64,000 nucleotides of DNA, from the NCBI RefSeq assembly GCF_016901815.1, contig NZ_JACSNR010000002.1, forward strand, positions 62,001-126,000, in the 5' to 3' direction. Shown piece after piece: positions 7,601-16,800 of this stretch (position 1 is its first letter; each line of letters begins with the position of its first letter). A model generated the notes under the pieces. It worked only from the letters and a program-made list of their open reading frames with translations, had not been told where the DNA came from and searched no databases. A program made the position numbers and the translations under genes. The DNA comes from Hydrogenoanaerobacterium saccharovorans (GTDB lineage: Bacteria; Bacillota; Clostridia; Oscillospirales; Ruminococcaceae).

Positions 7601-8626
7601 TCAGCGGGAGAGATTTCCCTCCTGCAGCCAGGTGTATTCCGATTCGTGCCGGCGGGGACGGCCCATCAGGTCGGCAATGGCCTGACGGATATCCTTGCCC
7701 TCATACAGCACCTTGTACACTTCGTTGGTGATGGGCATTTCCACACCCAGACGGCGGCCCATCTCATAGGCGTTCTTGGTGTTGGTGTAGCCCTCAACGG
7801 TCATGCCCACCTGCTTGACTGCCTCAGCGCCCGAGAGGCCCTGTCCCACCAGGATACCGCACCGCCGGTTCCGGGAGTGCATACTGGTACAGGTCACGAT
7901 CAGGTCCCCCATGCCCGACAGTCCGCCGAAAGTCTCGGTACGGGCGCCGCAGGCCACGCCCAGACGGGCGATCTCAGTGAGGCCGCGGGTCATCAGCGCC
8001 GCCTTGGTGTTATCCCCCAGACCCAGACCGTCCAGGGCACCGGCTGCCAGCGCAATGACATTCTTGAGGGCGCCGCCCAGCTCTGCGCCGATGACATCAT
8101 CGGTGACATAGATGCGGAAGGTGTCGCCCGAGAGGGTCATCTGTACCCGCTCTGCCATATCCAGATCCCGGCAGGCTGCCACCACCGTGGTGGGGATTCC
8201 CTTGGCGACCTCCTCGGCATGGCTCGGTCCCGAGAGGATCACACAGGGATTCTCGGGCAGCTCCTCGGCGATGACCTCATCCATCCGCTTGAGGGTCTCG
8301 GGCTCAAAGCCCTTGGATACGCAGACCGCCACAGCTCCGAGAGCCAGTCTGCCATGCAGCTGGGCCGAAACCGACCGCACTGCCGAACTGGGGACAGCGA
8401 TGAGCACCAGCTCCGCTTCGCCCAGGGCAGCGAAATCGGTGACAATGGCGATCTCCTCCGGGATCTTCACACCCGGCAGCAGACGGCGGTTTTCCCGGTC
8501 AGTCCGGAGCTGTGCCGCTTCGTCCTCCCGGTAGGACCACATGGTCACCTCATGTCCGTTTGCCTGGGACATCACAGCCAGCGCCGTACCAAAGCCACCG
8601 GCGCCCAGAATAAACAGTTTTGCCAT
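7601..8626 (-). CDS. gpsA: NAD(P)H-dependent glycerol-3-phosphate dehydrogenase
   Basis: Makes sn-glycerol 3-phosphate from dihydroxyacetone phosphate for phospholipid synthesis. The N-terminal Rossmann motif GAGGFGTALA is at residues 8-17. The substrate-binding Lys is in the KNVIALAAGALDGL region and the family motif GLSGMGDLIVTC is present. I placed the start at ATG 8626 with GGAGG seven bases upstream; the frame continues 69 bases further but includes plsY sequence. It is the last gene of der-plsY-gpsA; PlsY uses its product. Confidence 0.96.
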   Translation of the reverse strand: MAKLFILGAGGFGTALAVMSQANGHEVTMWSYREDEAAQLRTDRENRRLLPGVKIPEEIAIVTDFAALGEAELVLIAVPSSAVRSVSAQLHGRLALGAVAVCVSKGFEPETLKRMDEVIAEELPENPCVILSGPSHAEEVAKGIPTTVVAACRDLDMAERVQMTLSGDTFRIYVTDDVIGAELGGALKNVIALAAGALDGLGLGDNTKAALMTRGLTEIARLGVACGARTETFGGLSGMGDLIVTCTSMHSRNRRCGILVGQGLSGAEAVKQVGMTVEGYTNTKNAYEMGRRLGVEMPITNEVYKVLYEGKDIRQAIADLMGRPRRHESEYTWLQEGNLSR

Positions 8627-8657
8627 ATTCATTCCTCCAAACAGCGGCGCCGGAAGT

Positions 8658-9305
8658 TTACTTTCCGGGACGGCCGATTTTTTTCTCGGTGCCATTGAGC
8701 AGGCGCTTGATATTCTCCCGGTGCATATAGAGGATCAGCGCCACACAGATGAGCGCGAAGGTCACATCCAGCAGCGGAGGCCGCCCGATCAGCCGGCATT
8801 TTATGTACACCAGGATCGGGTAGGCCGAAGCGCCCAGCACCGAAGCCAGCGAAACGATCCGGGTGATGAAGGCGATGGGCACAAATCCGATGAACAGCAC
8901 CACAAACAGATCCGGGTTCATCAGGAGGATAGCGCCGCAGGCTGCCAGGATACCCTTTCCGCCCTTGAAGTGGAAGAAGATCGGGAACAGATGCCCCAGC
9001 AGCACGCCGATGGCGCCCACCCAGCCCCCGTCAAAGGGGAGTTCCACACCCAGGGAACCGATGATGGTCCGGGCGATGAGCACCGACGCGGTGCCCTTGA
9101 AGAAGTCGCCCAGGCCGGTGAGAAAGGCTGCTTTTTTGCCGTAGGTGCGCAGCATATTGGTCATGCCGGCATTGCCGCTGCCGTAGTTGCGCACATCGTC
9201 ATGGTAGAGCAGCCGGGACACGATCACCGCAAAATTCAGGCTGCCCAGCAGATAGGTCAGCACAAAGGAGAGTCCCATGGCAAGAAGCACATCGGAACCA
9301 AACAT
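8658..9305 (-). CDS. plsY: glycerol-3-phosphate acyltransferase PlsY
   Basis: Membrane enzyme that transfers the acyl group of acyl-phosphate to glycerol 3-phosphate, the first committed phospholipid step in most bacteria. It has five or more membrane helices and the three conserved cytoplasmic motifs: SLNFAVIVSR (about residues 22-31), GSGNAGMTNMLRTYGKK (about 42-58) and FKGGKGI (about 113-119). The length (215) is normal. It sits between der and gpsA, the usual Bacillota order, and gpsA supplies its substrate. Confidence 0.96.
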   Translation of the reverse strand: MFGSDVLLAMGLSFVLTYLLGSLNFAVIVSRLLYHDDVRNYGSGNAGMTNMLRTYGKKAAFLTGLGDFFKGTASVLIARTIIGSLGVELPFDGGWVGAIGVLLGHLFPIFFHFKGGKGILAACGAILLMNPDLFVVLFIGFVPIAFITRIVSLASVLGASAYPILVYIKCRLIGRPPLLDVTFALICVALILYMHRENIKRLLNGTEKKIGRPGK

Positions 9306-9338
9306 ACAGAAATCAACCCTCTTTCCTTACAGCCTGTA

Positions 9339-10667
9339 TTACTTGCTGTCCTTGCCCCGCTCCCGGGGAATGATGCGGATCGGGGTACCGTCCAGACCGA
9401 AGGTCTCCCGGATCTGGTTTTCCAGATACCGCTGGTAGGAGAAGTGGAACAGATCCAGGCTGTTGCAGAAGATCACAAAGGCCGGCGGCTTGGTGGAAGC
9501 CTGAGTGATATAGAAGAGCCGCAGCCGCTTGCCCTTATCCGATGGGGGCTGTACCCGGGCAGTGGCATAGGCCAGCATATCATTGAGCATACCGGTGGAA
9601 ATACGCCGGGCATTCTGCTCACAGACATAGTTGATCAGGTCGTAGAGTTTGTCCACCCGCTGACCGGTGAGCGCCGAAATAAAGATGAACGGCACATAGC
9701 TCATGAAGGAGAAGTCATTCTCCAGCTTCTTGCGGTACTCATCCATGGTCTTACCGTCCTTTTCCACGGCGTCCCACTTGTTGATGACCACAATGCTGGC
9801 CTTGCCCTGTTCATGGGCATAGCCTGCCACCTTGGAATCCTGTTCGGTGAAGCCCTCAGTGGCGTCGATGACGATGAGGCAGACATCCGCCCGGTCCACT
9901 GCCATATAGGCACGCAGGACGCTGTACTTCTCGATGTCGTCATCCACACGGGATTTGCGGCGGATACCGGCGGTGTCGATGAGCACATACTTGCCGTGTT
10001 CGTTTTCCAGGATGCTGTCGGTGGCGTCCCGGGTAGTGCCGGCAATATTGGATACAATGGCCCGCTCCTGACCGGTCATGCGGTTCACCAGCGAGCTCTT
10101 GCCCACATTGGGCTTGCCGATGATGGCAACCTTGATGTACTCCTCGTCATACTCTTCCCGGTTCTCGAAGTCGATGTGCTCGAAGCAGGCGTCCAGCAGG
10201 TCACCGGTGCCATGACCATGAACCGAGGAAACGGGAATGGGATCACCCAGACCCAGGTTGTAGAACTCATAGTATTCCGGCGGAACATCGCCGATGGTAT
10301 CCACCTTGTTGACACAGAGCACCACCGGCTTGCCGCTCTTGAGCAGCATGGAGGCCACTTCCTGGTCGTTGGCAGTGACGCCGGTGCGCAGGTCGGTGAC
10401 CAGTACGATGACATCAGCGCTCTCGATGGCGAGCTGGGCCTGGCGGCGCATCTGGGAGAGGATCACATCATTGGAATAGGGTTCGATACCGCCGGTATCC
10501 ACCAGCATGACCTCCTTGCCCCGCCATTCGCAGGGGGAGTAGATGCGGTCCCGGGTCACGCCGGGGGTATCCTTTACAATGGAAAGACGCTGGCCCACCA
10601 GCTTGTTGAACAGGGTGCTTTTTCCCACATTGGGACGTCCCACAATGGCAATAATCGGTTTCGCCAT
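9339..10667 (-). CDS. der: ribosome biogenesis GTPase Der (EngA)
   Basis: Tandem-GTPase needed for 50S subunit maturation. Two G domains are visible: the first with GRPNVGKSTLFNKL at residues 8-21 and DTPG, the second with GKPNVGKSSLVNRM near residue 180, DTAG and NKWD. A KH-like C-terminal domain ends in TPIRIIPRERGK. I chose ATG 10667 (MAKPIIAIVG), nine bases after AGGAGG; an ATG two codons earlier is only three bases from it. Confidence 0.97.
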   Translation of the reverse strand: MAKPIIAIVGRPNVGKSTLFNKLVGQRLSIVKDTPGVTRDRIYSPCEWRGKEVMLVDTGGIEPYSNDVILSQMRRQAQLAIESADVIVLVTDLRTGVTANDQEVASMLLKSGKPVVLCVNKVDTIGDVPPEYYEFYNLGLGDPIPVSSVHGHGTGDLLDACFEHIDFENREEYDEEYIKVAIIGKPNVGKSSLVNRMTGQERAIVSNIAGTTRDATDSILENEHGKYVLIDTAGIRRKSRVDDDIEKYSVLRAYMAVDRADVCLIVIDATEGFTEQDSKVAGYAHEQGKASIVVINKWDAVEKDGKTMDEYRKKLENDFSFMSYVPFIFISALTGQRVDKLYDLINYVCEQNARRISTGMLNDMLAYATARVQPPSDKGKRLRLFYITQASTKPPAFVIFCNSLDLFHFSYQRYLENQIRETFGLDGTPIRIIPRERGKDSK

Positions 10668-10760
10668 AAGCATTTCCCTCCTTCTTCTTTATAAAAGGAC
10701 AGCCATGGATTGCAGACTGTCCGGGAGAATCATTTCCTGCATTTTCATACGATCATTCTG

Positions 10761-10789
10761 AGTATACCATAAAATCCGGCGATTTAACA
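10761..10789 (-). promoter_or_regulatory. probable promoter of der-plsY-gpsA
   Basis: Minus strand TGTTAA, 17-base spacer, TATACT, about 90 bases before der. The -35 is weak. Confidence 0.45.
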
Positions 10790-10821
10790 CCTTTTCCGGC
10801 TGTATGATGAGAAAATGCAGA

Positions 10822-10856
10822 CAAAAAGCCGGGCAATCGAACAGGGATTGCCCGGC
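10822..10856 (-). terminator. rpmF terminator
   Basis: Perfect 11-bp stem (GCCGGGCAATC with GATTGCCCGGC) followed on the minus strand by TTTTT, 40 bases past the rpmF stop. Confidence 0.9.
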
Positions 10857-10896
10857 TTCTATCATCTTTCGTTATAAAACAGATCCGGCAATGCGA

Positions 10897-11091
10897 TTAG
10901 GCATTTACTTCGGGATCCATCTTGATCACTTCTCTGCCCTTGTAGAAGCCGCAGTTCTTGCAGACTCTGTGGGGAACAGTCAGTACGCCGCAGTTGGGGC
11001 ACTTGCTGAACGCAGGAGCGCTGATCTTCCAGACATTGGATCTTCTCTTGTTCTTTCTTGCTTTGGACGACTTTCTCTTCGGTACTGCCAT
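10897..11091 (-). CDS. rpmF: 50S ribosomal protein L32
   Basis: A 64-residue L32 of the zinc type with CPNC and CKNC forming a four-Cys site. It starts [18 protein letters not shown], the standard L32 N-terminus. ATG 11091 has GAGG upstream. It follows the yceD gene, as in most bacteria, and ends at a strong terminator. Confidence 0.97.
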   Translation of the reverse strand: MAVPKRKSSKARKNKRRSNVWKISAPAFSKCPNCGVLTVPHRVCKNCGFYKGREVIKMDPEVNA

Positions 11092-11122
11092 GATGGCGCC
11101 TCCTCAAATCAAAATAAATGGT

Positions 11123-11632
11123 TTAATCTTCATTTTCGTCAAGGAGCGTAAGAAGCACGCTCAGACGGGAGTCCACCTCTTTTTCCTGAGAACAGTTGCA
11201 GGTCGACTCATTCAAGTTCGTTCCACATTTCGGACATAGCCCCTTGCAGTCTTCCCTGCAAAGGATCCTTGTTGGTAGCTCAAGAAGAATGTCCATTGCC
11301 ACAAGCTCGTCCAAGTCCAGGGTATAATCCCCACAGACGATGAATTCCTCCTCGTCTTCGCCGGCCAGCTCATGCACAAGAATGTGTTCAAAGTTCATAG
11401 AGAGATCTCTCTCAACGGGGGTCAAGCAGCGGTCGCACAGCGTATTTAGCGTAAACGTGGCCAGGTAACCTAAAGTAACTATGCCCGTTCTGTTTTCCAC
11501 CGTACCTATGATATGAACCGGCTTTACCAGCGGATGCCCTGCTCCGTGCCGCAGATGCGACAGGTCCAGATCGTATTCAAACGACTGCTTTTCCCCAGCC
11601 CTGTCGAAAAGGTCTTTCAGCTGAAGAACCAT
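11123..11632 (-). CDS. yceD: YceD family (DUF177) metal-binding protein
   Basis: Co-conserved with rpmF across bacteria; YceD has been linked to 23S rRNA maturation. The N-terminal half is beta-rich; DRCLTPVERDL gives one Cys, and the C-terminal CREDCKGLCPKCG plus CNC gives a cluster that looks like a metal site. I chose ATG 11632, eight bases after GGAGGAGGG; the frame is open further up but overlaps the promoter. Length 169 is normal. Confidence 0.9.
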   Translation of the reverse strand: MVLQLKDLFDRAGEKQSFEYDLDLSHLRHGAGHPLVKPVHIIGTVENRTGIVTLGYLATFTLNTLCDRCLTPVERDLSMNFEHILVHELAGEDEEEFIVCGDYTLDLDELVAMDILLELPTRILCREDCKGLCPKCGTNLNESTCNCSQEKEVDSRLSVLLTLLDENED

Positions 11633-11721
11633 CGTTTGAACCCTCCTCCCATTCCGGTAAAACACTCGATCCACCTTGATTTTGGGCGCAAAAACACCGC
11701 AAAACCAGATGGTACTCAAAT

Positions 11722-11750
11722 ATTATATATAGAGAAACTCCCTTTGTCAA
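11722..11750 (-). promoter_or_regulatory. consensus sigma-A promoter of yceD-rpmF
   Basis: On the minus strand a perfect TTGACA and a perfect TATAAT are separated by exactly 17 bases. This fits strong ribosomal-protein expression. Confidence 0.9.
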
Positions 11751-11820
11751 GCGGTTTCCGGCAAAATTCCTGTTCTTTTTCCGAAGAAACAAAACAGCCG
11801 GGTTTCTCCCCTCTGCCCCA

Positions 11821-12885
11821 TTAGGCGCCGGACAATACCGGGTCCACTTCGATCTTGGCCCGGGGCGAACCATCGGTCAGGGAGGTGGACACACTGTCGA
11901 ACTCCTCCATGCCGGACAGCCGTTTCCGGATGGATTCCGAGGCGGTCTCCAGGTCGCCGAGATCCGGACCGCTCAGCCGCAGTTCCACACCGCTGCTGCC
12001 AAAGGACATGGACTCCTGCTTGGATACCTCCACCGAGCAGTTTTTCAGGCCGCTGGTCTTTTCACGCAGGTTCTGCACATAGGTGTCGGTATCCACCGAG
12101 GCATCGTCCTTGAGGGTGATGGACACCGAACCGGCAGAACTGCTGCCCATCATGCCCATGCCGCCGCCTCCGCCGCTGACACGCAGGGAGTAGCTTTCCA
12201 CATCGGGATCTTCGCTGATCATGCTCTCGATCTCTTCCATAATGGCGTTGGTGTTCTCCAGATCCAATCCGGAGCGGGTCCCCACCGAAACACTGATGGT
12301 GTTGGTGCTGCCGGCGGGCATCAGCTCCATATCGATCTGTGTGAACAGGAAGCCCGCTATGGCAAGGCAGGCAATGGCAGAGGCCACCACAGTTTTTCCG
12401 GCCCGCAGCGCCCGGCGCAGCAGAGCTTCATACTTGCCCTCCAGCACATGCATCATCACATGGGAACGGGAGGTGAGCTTTTCTCTCGGACGCATCTTCA
12501 CAAAGAGCAGCGGTACCAGCGTGAGGGCGCCGAGCATCGAAGCCAGGGCGGAAGTGATGTCCTGGTACTTGTCATCGGTGTCCACATCGTAGCCAAATTC
12601 CAGCATGATCATGGAAGATCCCTCACTGGAGGTGGAGGTCATCGACTCCACTTCGGTGATGCCCGAAAGAGCCGATTCGATCTTCTGGGTGACCATCTCG
12701 TCCACCTCATCCGGCGAGGCATCGGGATAGCTGGTCATAATGGTCATGGTGGGCATATTCATCTCCGGCGTGGACTCCAGCGGCATCTCAAAGACCGAGG
12801 AAACACCGAACAGAATCAGGCTGACCAGACAGATAAAGACGCAGACCGGCCGCTTGACTGAAAAATCCGGCAGAGAAAACATCAT
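11821..12885 (-). pseudogene. RND/HAE1-family efflux permease, internally deleted and C-terminally truncated
   Basis: RND permeases of the AcrB/MexB-like family are about 1000-1050 residues with 12 membrane helices. Here only 354 residues remain. Residues 1-114 match the normal N-terminus: helix 1, then PLESTPEMNMPTMTIMTSYP and the start of the porter domain. At about residue 115 (near 12540) the frame passes directly into SMLGALTLVPLLF, which belongs to helix 6 some 350 residues later in the family. Helix 7 and the second porter domain follow, and the protein stops inside it at KIEVDPVLSGA. Most membrane helices are gone, so pumping is not expected. GGAGG precedes two adjacent ATG codons at 12885 and 12882. 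It overlaps the adaptor fragment stop by four bases. Confidence 0.8.
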
Positions 12886-13003
12886 TGAGCCTCCTTCTGT
12901 TCACTGGGGGCAGTCTGAGCTGCGTCACCGGCTTCCGGACTGGTTTCCGGGGCTGCTTCCCCCTCCCCGTCCGGTGTTTCCGCGGCGGAGGATTCCGCCA
13001 TCC
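12882..13003 (-). pseudogene. C-terminal remnant of an RND periplasmic adaptor (membrane fusion protein)
   Basis: About 40 codons, ending at TGA 12882 inside the ATGATG of the RND gene. They encode an acidic, Ala/Glu/Pro-rich tail (SSAAETPDGEGEAAPETSPE and onward), the kind of low-complexity tail found at the end of adaptor proteins. Upstream of about 13003 the same frame is only antisense to the histidine kinase. The body, start and promoter of the gene are missing. That it was an adaptor is inferred from its position just before an RND permease. Confidence 0.5.
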
Positions 13004-13005
13004 GG

Positions 13006-13795
13006 TGCGACACCCACAGCCCCATTCTGGAGGTGCGGCAGATTGCCCGGAACCTCAACGCCATGGTGGAGGAACTGGGGATGGTGGAAACCCTGCGGGA
13101 GGACTTCATTGCCGGGGTATCCCATGAGCTCAAGACGCCGCTCACCGCCATTGAGGGCTATGCGGTGCTGCTGGGGGAACCGGACATCACCGCGGCGGAA
13201 CAGCGCCAGTATACTCAGGAGATTCTGGACAGCTCCCGGCGGCTCTCCCGGATGGCGAGCAGCATTCTGCACCTCTCCAGCCTGGACCATTGCAGTGAAC
13301 TGCCCGGCTACCGGGAATTCTCCCTGGACGAACAGCTCCGGCAGTGCCTGCTGGAACTGGAGCCTCACTGGACCCGGAAGCATCTGGAACTGGATCTGGA
13401 GCTGCCGGAGGTGCGCTGTACCGGCTCGGAGGAACTGTGCCGGCAGATCTGGCAGAACCTCTACTCCAACGCCATCAAATTCACGCCGGGCGGCGGCACC
13501 ATCACCACCCGGATCACCACCGAACCGGGCTGGGTGACCGTTTCAATCTCGGATACCGGCATCGGAATGCCTGGGGAAGTACAGAAGCACATCTTTGAAA
13601 AGTTCTACCAGGGGGACGCCTCACACAGCACCAATGGCACCGGCCTCGGGCTGGCGCTGGCAAAGCAGATCACCGACCTGCACGGCGGCTCCATCTCGGT
13701 GCGCAGCGCCCCGGGCGAGGGCTCCTGTTTTTTCGGTGCGGCTGCCGGTGCAGCCCGCCTCCCGGCGGCTCTGTGCCAAATCAGGTCAATCATAA
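13006..13795 (+). pseudogene. sensor histidine kinase fragment: N-terminus missing, frameshift near the end
   Basis: The frame carries the end of a HAMP-like linker (PILEVRQIARNLNAMVEEL), the phospho-acceptor H box GVSHELKTPLTAIEGY, the N box QNLYSNAIKF, G1 SDTGIGM, the F box FEKFYQG and G2 GTGLGLALAKQI. The sensor domain, membrane helices and start codon are absent; the frame begins at the junction with the adaptor remnant. At the T run 13728-13733 the frame leaves the family pattern. Removing one T would give GSCFSVRLPVQPAS and a stop at 13795, the expected kinase end. As written the frame runs on to 13911 through the purL terminator. No response regulator gene is adjacent. Confidence 0.75.
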
Positions 13796-13799
13796 AAAA

Positions 13800-13841
13800 G
13801 GAGCCGTGGGTCTCCCCTGTTCGGGGAAAACCCACGGCTCC
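13800..13841 (-). terminator. purL intrinsic terminator
   Basis: Long hairpin (GGAGCCGTGGGT with ACCCACGGCTCC, plus inner CCCC/GGGG) followed on the minus strand by TTTTTT, 42 bases past the purL stop. Confidence 0.9.
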
Positions 13842-13882
13842 TGCCACAGTCCGTTTCCGGTCAGCCGGGAACGGATCTTTTT

Positions 13883-16800
13883 TTACTTATAGTACTTTAC
13901 AGCGCCCTTGAAGACCGGCTGATACTTGTGGCCCTCAATGTTGCGGTATACGCCCTCGGAGAAGCGCTCGAAGTGCGCCATCTTGCCGAATACACGGCCG
14001 TCCGGCGAGGTGATGCCCTCCACGGCGTAGCTCGAACCGTTGGGATTGTATTCCACTGCCATGCTCGGCTTGCCGCTGAGATCCACATACTGGCTGGCGA
14101 TCTGACCATTTGCTACCAGCTCGGCAAACTGCTTCTCGCTGCAGACGAACCGGCCCTCGCCATGGGACAGACCCACAGTGTAGACACCGCCCAGTTCGCA
14201 CTCGCTCAGCCAGGGAGACCGGTTGGAAACCACCTTGGTGCGCACCATAGTGGACTGGTGGCGTCCGATCTTGTTGAAGGTGAGGGTGGGATCGCTGGCC
14301 TTGATGTCCACGATTTCGCCGTAGGGCACCAGACCCAGCTTGATCAGAGCCTGGAAGCCGTTGCAGATACCGTTCATCAGGCCGTCCCGGTTCCGGAGCA
14401 GCTCCATCACTGCCTCGGTGACAGCCGGGCTGCGGAAGAAGGCTGTGATGAACTTGCCCGAGCCATCCGGCTCATCGCCGCCGGAGAAGCCGCCGGGGAT
14501 GGAGACGATCTGGCTCTGACGGATCAGCTGGGCGAAGGCGTTAGCCGACTCCTCGATTTCAGCGGAGGTACGGTTGCGCACCACGAAGATCTCGGGGACA
14601 GCGCCCTCCATGGCAAAGACTCTTGCCACATCGTATTCGCAGTTGGTGCCCGGGAATACGGGAATCAGCACACGGGGCTTGGCAAACTTTTCGCTGGCAG
14701 CGATCACCATGCCGCCGTCCCAGCGCACTTCCGGAGCAGCCTCCTTGGGGGTGGGCATGTGGTAGGGATAGACGCTGTGGAGGGTCTCCTCCCAGCGGCC
14801 CCGCATATCCAGGCCGCCGATGGTCTCGCCGTCCAGACGAATCGCAAAGTCCTCGGTGGTGTGGCCCAGCAGTTCGCCGCCGTCACACTCGCCCACGCAC
14901 TCCAGCAGGATAGCGCCGTGCAGCGGAGCAAAGACACGGTCCACATCGGTGCCCTCTTCAAAGGCAAAGCCGATGCCGTTGCCCAGAGCCATCTTGGTGA
15001 TGCCCTCGCAGATGCCGCCGGCACCCACTGCCCAGCCGGTTACCGCTGTGCCGTCCGCAATGCGGTCCCGGACAGTGTCCAGCATGGTGCGCAGGCTCTC
15101 GAAGTCAGGCAGGCCGTTTTCGTCAGTCCTGGGGGCGAACAGATAAACCGGATGTCCTGCCGCCTTGAACTCGGTGGAGATAATGCGGTCGATCTTCTGG
15201 GTGGAAACCGCAAAGGAGATCAGAGTCGGAGGAACATGGATGTCCTCGAAGCTGCCGCTCATGGAATCCTTGCCGCCGATGGCGCCGGCACCCAGCTCGA
15301 GCTGTGCCCGCAGCGCGCCCAGCAGAGCGGCAAAGGGCTTGCCCCAGCGGTCAGCGTCCCGGCCCAGCTTCTCGAAGTACTCCTGGAAGGAGAGCCAGCA
15401 GTGCCGCCAATCCGCACCGGCTGCGGTGAGCTTGGCAATGGATTCGATCACGGCATACATGGCGCCGTGGTAGGGGCTCTGCTCGGACAGGTAGGGATCG
15501 AAGCCCCAGGCCATCATCGAGCAGGTAGTGGTCTTGCCGTCCAGGACGGGGATCTTGGCAGCCATCACCTGAGAGGGGGACAACTGGTGCTTGCCGCCGA
15601 AGGGCAGCAGCACAGTACCGCCGCTGATGGTGGAGTCAAAGCGCTGTACCAGGCCCTTCTGGGAGGCCACATTCAGCGAGCCGACCCGCTGCATCCAGCG
15701 CTCGGAGGCCGAACCGGTCTCCTGCTCGGGCTGACGCAGGGCGGGGGCAGCTACCTCCACCGAAATATGCTTGGCAGCGCCGTTGGAGTTCAGGAAGTCA
15801 CGGGACAGGTCCACGATGGTACGTCCGTTCCAGTGCATAACCAGACGGTTCTTGTCGGTCACCACTGCCACGGGGGTAGCCGAGAGGTTCTCCTTCTCGG
15901 CAGCGGCGATGAAGCGGTCAGCGTTCTCAGCCGAAACCACCACTGCCATACGCTCCTGGGACTCACTGATTGCCAGCTCGGTGCCGTCCAGGCCCTCATA
16001 CTTCTTGGGCACACGGTCCAGCTGGATATCCAGGCCGTCTGCCAGCTCGCCGATGGCAACCGATACACCTCCAGCACCGAAGTCGTTGCAGCGGCGGATC
16101 AGACGGGTGACCTCCGGGTTGCGGAACAGGCGCTGGATCTTGCGCTCTTCGGGCGCGTTGCCCTTCTGCACCTCTGCGCCGCAGGTGGTCAGCGACTGGG
16201 CGGTATGGCTCTTGGAGGAACCGGTGGCACCGCCGCAGCCGTCCCGTCCGGTGGCGCCGCCCAGCAGGATCACCACATCGCCGGGGGCGGGAACTTCCCG
16301 TACCACAGCGTCAGCGGGAGCAGCACCCATGACTGCGCCCACTTCCATACGCTTGGCTACATAGCCGGGGTGATATACCTCTGCCACATGACCGGTAGCC
16401 AGACCGATCTGGTTGCCGTAGGAGCTGTAACCAGCGGCAGCGGTGGTGACGATCTTGCGCTGGGGCAGCTTGCCGGGCAGGGTCTGGGAAGCCGGGGTGA
16501 GGGGATTGCCCGCACCGGTGAGGCGCATGGCCTGGTATACATAGCTGCGTCCCGACAGCGGGTCACGGATGGCGCCGCCCAGACAGGTGGCAGCACCGCC
16601 GAAGGGTTCGATCTCGGTGGGGTGGTTGTGTGTTTCATTCTTGAACATCAGCAGCCAGTCCTCAGCCTTGCCGTCGTGATCCACGGTGATCTTCACCGAA
16701 CAGGCGTTGATCTCCTCGCTCTCGTCCAGGTCGGTGAGAATGCCCGCCCGGCGCAGTTCCTTGGCGCCGATGGTGGCAAGATCCATCAGGGTCACCGGCT

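Noticed and set aside
12882-13151. An 89-codon minus-strand frame that includes the adaptor tail
   Set aside because: Only the last about 40 codons look like protein; the part from 13003 to 13151 is the reverse of the kinase HAMP and H box, and its ATG has no ribosome site.
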